From: Nanobdellota archaeon
GTDB taxonomy: Archaea; Nanobdellota; Nanobdellia; Pacearchaeales; GW2011-AR1
Reading direction: 5' to 3'
Assembly: GCA_018817905.1 (NCBI GenBank)
Contig: JAHISS010000050.1
Location: 1-6,624 of the forward strand
Length of the DNA stretch: 6,624 nt
Shown: piece after piece, positions 4,347 through 6,624 of the stretch
Numbering within the stretch: the stretch's first letter is position 1
Layout of the letters: every line of letters starts with the position of its first letter
Notes under the pieces: model-generated
Told to the model about the DNA's origin: nothing
Databases searched by the model: none
The model's input: only the letters and a program-made list of their open reading frames with translations
Translations under genes and position numbers: made by a program

Positions 4347-5216
4347 TTAAGATTTAGCTTCAAGACAAAATATTGCCGTAGCAGAAGGGGAGCCATAAAC
4401 TTCTCCTAGACTTTTTGCTTGGAAAATTGGAATATTATCATAACTTGCCTCCGCTAATAAATTCTCTTGTTGTCCACAGTTTCTTAAAATACTGGATTTC
4501 CATGCTTCCTCAACAACGTTTCGTGGACTAATTTTTTTACAATATTTAACAACTCTTTCTTCTTCATCTGTAGAAAAGAAATCTGGATCTGCTTTGATAA
4601 TCTTTGAAAGTACATACGTTGGAAATAATGGGGAGATAAAGTATTTGCTTTGTTCTGAAAAAATATCGGGATCAAAAGAAACAGATTCCGCTGTTTGTTC
4701 AAGAGATTCCTTAATTCTAATCCTGATTTGATCATGTCCTCCGATAGATGTTAAAGCATAAAGTATATTAGTATTCACAATGGGACAACTTTCAGAATGA
4801 CGATCTCTAACATACGTTCTAATTGATCCATCTTCAGTCATTAATGGATTAAGAAATGCATCGTAGTCAAAATTTTTAAATTCTTTTGGAACACTAAATC
4901 CTCCCCGCAATGCTTTTTCAATAATTAATCGTGCCCTCATAGTATCATCAGTATCTGGTGGGCGATGGTCTCCTTTCCCAGGAGGATTCTTAAGCCACTG
5001 CCACATATACGTTTCTTCTTCGCTTACTGCATGGGAAACAAGAGCGTCAAGACCTTTCTGAATTGCTCCTGCCCCCTCTTCGGAATGATGGTCCAGTAGA
5101 TATTCTAGTACAAATGTATGCAAGAAAATACTTTCAAGGCTTCTTTCTAATTCCTTCTTTTTCCCAATCGTCGGAAATAACCCTGAATTATTTTGGTATC
5201 TAAGTAGCTGTTGCAT
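4347..5216 (-). CDS. Alpha/alpha-toroid protein related to terpene cyclases / prenyltransferase repeats
   Basis: This 289-aa protein has the look of the squalene-hopene cyclase / prenyltransferase-beta fold: repeated helices, GLFPTIG (12-18), PPDTDDTMRA (86-95) matching the PDxDDT pattern of class II terpene cyclases where the middle Asp is the catalytic acid, CPIVNTNILYAL (144-154), SKYFISPLFPTYVL (190-203), and a C-terminal YGSPSATAIFCLEA (274-287) as in closing repeats. At 289 aa it is less than half of a full cyclase (about 630 aa or more), so it has a single barrel and may act on a small or protein-bound substrate, or only bind. No membrane segment or signal peptide is seen. It starts inside the last 17 nt of the radical SAM gene, implying translational coupling and a shared pathway. 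GGAG about 20 nt upstream is too far for a strong Shine-Dalgarno. Fold fairly sure; reaction unknown. Confidence 0.75.
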   Translation of the reverse strand: MQQLLRYQNNSGLFPTIGKKKELERSLESIFLHTFVLEYLLDHHSEEGAGAIQKGLDALVSHAVSEEETYMWQWLKNPPGKGDHRPPDTDDTMRARLIIEKALRGGFSVPKEFKNFDYDAFLNPLMTEDGSIRTYVRDRHSESCPIVNTNILYALTSIGGHDQIRIRIKESLEQTAESVSFDPDIFSEQSKYFISPLFPTYVLSKIIKADPDFFSTDEEERVVKYCKKISPRNVVEEAWKSSILRNCGQQENLLAEASYDNIPIFQAKSLGEVYGSPSATAIFCLEAKS

Positions 5217-6495
5217 TTTCTTTTATGTAATCTCCAAATTTAGTTTGCCAATACTGATTAAATTCAGAAAGACTGCCTGAAGCTTCACTGGGCCGACTTA
5301 TTGCCTCTCTTCCAATTCTATGCAAATCTTTTGCTCTTTCTTCTAAGAACTCCTCTCTAACATTTAGACCTCTATCCTGATGGATAGTTCTAGCACAGCC
5401 TTTTGTAATAGCATAACGCAGATCATTACAAAGCATATCTATTAGCTGCTGTTCTGTAGTAAATCTAGTATAGCCCTCGTGGACATCTGCAACTTGCGAG
5501 TTTGAGAACACATAAGGCTGGGGCCCATAAAATGGTCTTGTTAGTTTTCCTTCAAGATTATATTTTTTAAAATACTCTGATCCTGGTAGGAGTATCAAGC
5601 TTGAACTATGGTTGCAAAAAGATGTGTTTCTCAAATCGTAAAGAAAGTCATTATTCTGCCCAATCTCTTCAAGAGTTGAATCAGGAAAAAACATAATAAA
5701 ACCGTATTGAACTGCAATTCCCAGATTTGTCAAAAACTTAAACGCCCTACTATTATGATCTACGCTCGCTGGTTTTCGTAAGTTTCTTAGACGCTCATCT
5801 GTTCCCCCTTCAAAACCCATATAAAGTCTTTCTAAACCAGATTTGCCTAATAATTTCCAAAAATCTTCATCAACTAACTTTCCGTTCTCACCAAAATCTG
5901 TAGCGCGCAGAACAGATCTCCATCGAACACCAAGATTGTCTGAAATTAATCTTTGAGCTAAACTCGTATATGTGCTAATAGCCTGCCTTGCAGGACCAAA
6001 CGCATCATCACAATGAGTTTCAATAGTACTGATATCGAATTCTCTTTTAAGACCTTCAATTTCCTCTGCGATGTTTTCTGGTGAACGAGTTCTCCATGAA
6101 TGATCTCTCAATGCTTCAGATGAGCAATAACTACATGCCGCAATACATCCTACGGCGGGCATTATACTAGCAGTTTTTGTTAATTTGTGTAAATCTCGGG
6201 AACGCTCTGGGGTAGGAAGTTGATTTAAAGGAACCTTGGGACCCCATCCATTATCAATAATCTTTTTATTGTGTCTAAACATAACTCCTTGAACTTCTTC
6301 TAGTGGGGAATCGGCTAGTAATGCTCTGGTTCCTGGAACTATTGTTCCAAATGACTCTCCCAAAAAGATAGCATCTATAGACTGTTGATCCTCAAGAATT
6401 TCTCTTGCGGTATGTGAGGCATGTGAGCCCCCAAGAATAATTTTTGTTTTTGGAGATCTTTTTTTAATCTCTCTTGCTACATTAAAACTTGACAT
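5200..6495 (-). CDS. Cobalamin-type radical SAM enzyme, N-terminally truncated at the repeat
   Basis: The 431-aa frame encodes a radical SAM enzyme with CX3CX2C (C117, C121, C124 in GCIAACSYC) binding a 4Fe-4S cluster that cleaves S-adenosylmethionine; the following barrel has WRTRSPENIAEEI (134-146), a CDDAF segment (162-166) and GFEGGTD (227-233). Before it is the second half of a B12-binding domain: AREIKKRSPKTKIILGGSHAS (about 7-27) and GES (46-48). The first half of that domain, usually some 60-80 residues, is absent. The ATG at 6495 lies within the inverted repeat, an in-frame TAA (6502-6504) blocks any extension, there is no Shine-Dalgarno, and the only TATA-like sequence is too close (12-19 nt), so this start looks accidental. 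The gene body looks intact. It overlaps the toroid protein gene downstream by 17 nt. Family members methylate or rearrange unactivated carbons; the substrate is unknown. It may be inactive in this arrangement. Confidence 0.85.
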   Translation of the reverse strand: MSSFNVAREIKKRSPKTKIILGGSHASHTAREILEDQQSIDAIFLGESFGTIVPGTRALLADSPLEEVQGVMFRHNKKIIDNGWGPKVPLNQLPTPERSRDLHKLTKTASIMPAVGCIAACSYCSSEALRDHSWRTRSPENIAEEIEGLKREFDISTIETHCDDAFGPARQAISTYTSLAQRLISDNLGVRWRSVLRATDFGENGKLVDEDFWKLLGKSGLERLYMGFEGGTDERLRNLRKPASVDHNSRAFKFLTNLGIAVQYGFIMFFPDSTLEEIGQNNDFLYDLRNTSFCNHSSSLILLPGSEYFKKYNLEGKLTRPFYGPQPYVFSNSQVADVHEGYTRFTTEQQLIDMLCNDLRYAITKGCARTIHQDRGLNVREEFLEERAKDLHRIGREAISRPSEASGSLSEFNQYWQTKFGDYIKENATAT

Positions 6496-6500
6496 CGCCA

Positions 6501-6551
6501 GTTAAACTTAAATGCTGAATCTTTCAGTTGTGTTCAACAACTGAAAGGAGG
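6501..6551 (+). promoter_or_regulatory. Outward promoter, leader hairpin and Shine-Dalgarno
   Basis: A TATA-like AAACTTAAAT (6504-6513) would place transcription start near 6533-6540, leaving a short leader that contains part of the palindrome and AAAGGAGG (6544-6551), a strong match to the archaeal anti-Shine-Dalgarno. The GGAGG ends 11 nt before the ATG at 6563. Because the 3' palindrome arm ends at 6547, where GGAGG begins, hairpin formation could affect ribosome access if the whole palindrome is transcribed. Confidence 0.4.
6521..6547. repeat. Palindrome with 11-bp arms and 5-nt centre (right)
   Basis: This is the same palindrome as 79-105 in opposite orientation: arms 6521-6531 and 6537-6547, centre GTTCA instead of TGAAC. 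If the centre is a strand-exchange spacer, the two sites face each other, the arrangement that yields inversion rather than deletion. Confidence 0.6.
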
Positions 6552-6562
6552 CCTAGATTGAA

Positions 6563-6624
6563 ATGAAAGGAAACGTAAGTTTTTCTTTTGGGCCTATTGC
6601 TTTGATAAATAAGATAGATAAAAA
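6563..6624 (+). CDS. Start of an outward gene, cut by the window end
   Basis: From ATG at 6563 the frame runs open to the end of the window, reading MKGNVSFSFGPIALI from the repeat and then NKIDK from unique DNA. It has the best Shine-Dalgarno in the window (GGAGG, 11 nt upstream) and a TATA-like box at a matching distance. Only about 20 residues are visible, so no function can be given. It would be divergent from the radical SAM gene. It could be a short peptide or a full protein; a frame this short stays open by chance often enough that the start signals carry most of the weight. Confidence 0.35.
   Translation, partial: MKGNVSFSFGPIALINKIDK

Larger units (their letters stand above)
6486..6608 (-). 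repeat. Right copy of 123-bp perfect inverted repeat
   Basis: This is the exact reverse complement of 18-140. Its inner edge falls within the fourth codon (TTT) of the radical SAM frame, so ATG TCA AGT comes from the repeat and everything after from unique DNA. Its outer edge is followed by 16 nt of unrelated AT-rich sequence, then the window ends. Between the edges are a TATA-like sequence, the palindrome, GGAGG and an outward ATG. Here both the inward and outward frames stay open, unlike in the left copy, so this copy looks closer to the native arrangement. Confidence 0.95.

Noticed and set aside
4484..4735. Minus-strand 83-codon frame
   Set aside because: It is a same-strand shadow within the toroid protein gene in another frame, with no start signals.
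6496..6608. Remnant radical SAM N-terminus in the repeat: in-frame upstream reading IKAIGPKEKLTFPFISI resembles a B12-domain FP..LG segment
   Set aside because: Several stops separate it from the gene, and the opposite strand gives a better explanation with GGAGG and an outward ATG. The resemblance is weak.

Overview
The window looks archaeal, probably from a DPANN (Woesearchaeota/Nanoarchaeota-like) lineage. The evidence is a tRNA-Glu interrupted by an intron at the anticodon loop, TATA-like boxes placed 22-30 nt before start codons that have no Shine-Dalgarno sequence (leaderless genes), an archaeal-style lipoprotein signal (GCIG), and a tyrosine recombinase of a type I associate with DPANN genomes. 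The DNA is AT-rich, with a few GC-rich islands at RNA genes or intergenic patches. The lineage is a judgement from sequence style, not from a database match.

Layout from left to right: a 123-bp repeat (18-140); a putative secreted lipoprotein on the minus strand (224-859); a 347-nt divergent intergenic region; a 111-aa orphan gene (1207-1542); a GC-rich stretch that looks like a structured RNA with two related modules (about 1599-1759); an intron-bearing tRNA-Glu(CTC) (1812-1978); a tyrosine recombinase directly behind the tRNA (2063-3220), followed by a membrane-anchored coiled-coil protein with a nuclease-like C-terminus (3250-4245); a G-rich convergent intergenic region; and a two-gene minus-strand operon in which a radical SAM enzyme (5200-6495) is followed, with a 17-nt overlap, by an alpha/alpha-toroid protein with a DTDDT motif (4347-5216). 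The window closes with an exact inverted copy of the first repeat (6486-6608).

The most striking structure is this pair of perfect 123-bp inverted repeats, 16-17 nt from each end of the window and enclosing a recombinase gene. Each copy contains a palindrome with 11-bp arms and an asymmetric 5-nt centre, the geometry of a tyrosine-recombinase site. Each also carries an outward-facing set of TATA-like box, Shine-Dalgarno and ATG with the same first 15 codons, which continues as an open frame on the right but stops at once on the left. The inner edge of the right copy cuts into the radical SAM gene inside its cobalamin-binding domain, so the N-terminal half of that domain is missing. A 15-nt sequence at this junction recurs, with one mismatch, at the far left edge in the opposite orientation; joining the two would keep the radical SAM frame open. 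Together these suggest an invertible or reshuffled locus that can restore or break the radical SAM gene and switch the outward gene. An assembly chimera at a repeat remains the main alternative.

The integrase pair behind the tRNA resembles one end of an integrated element, but no second copy of the tRNA 3' end is visible here.
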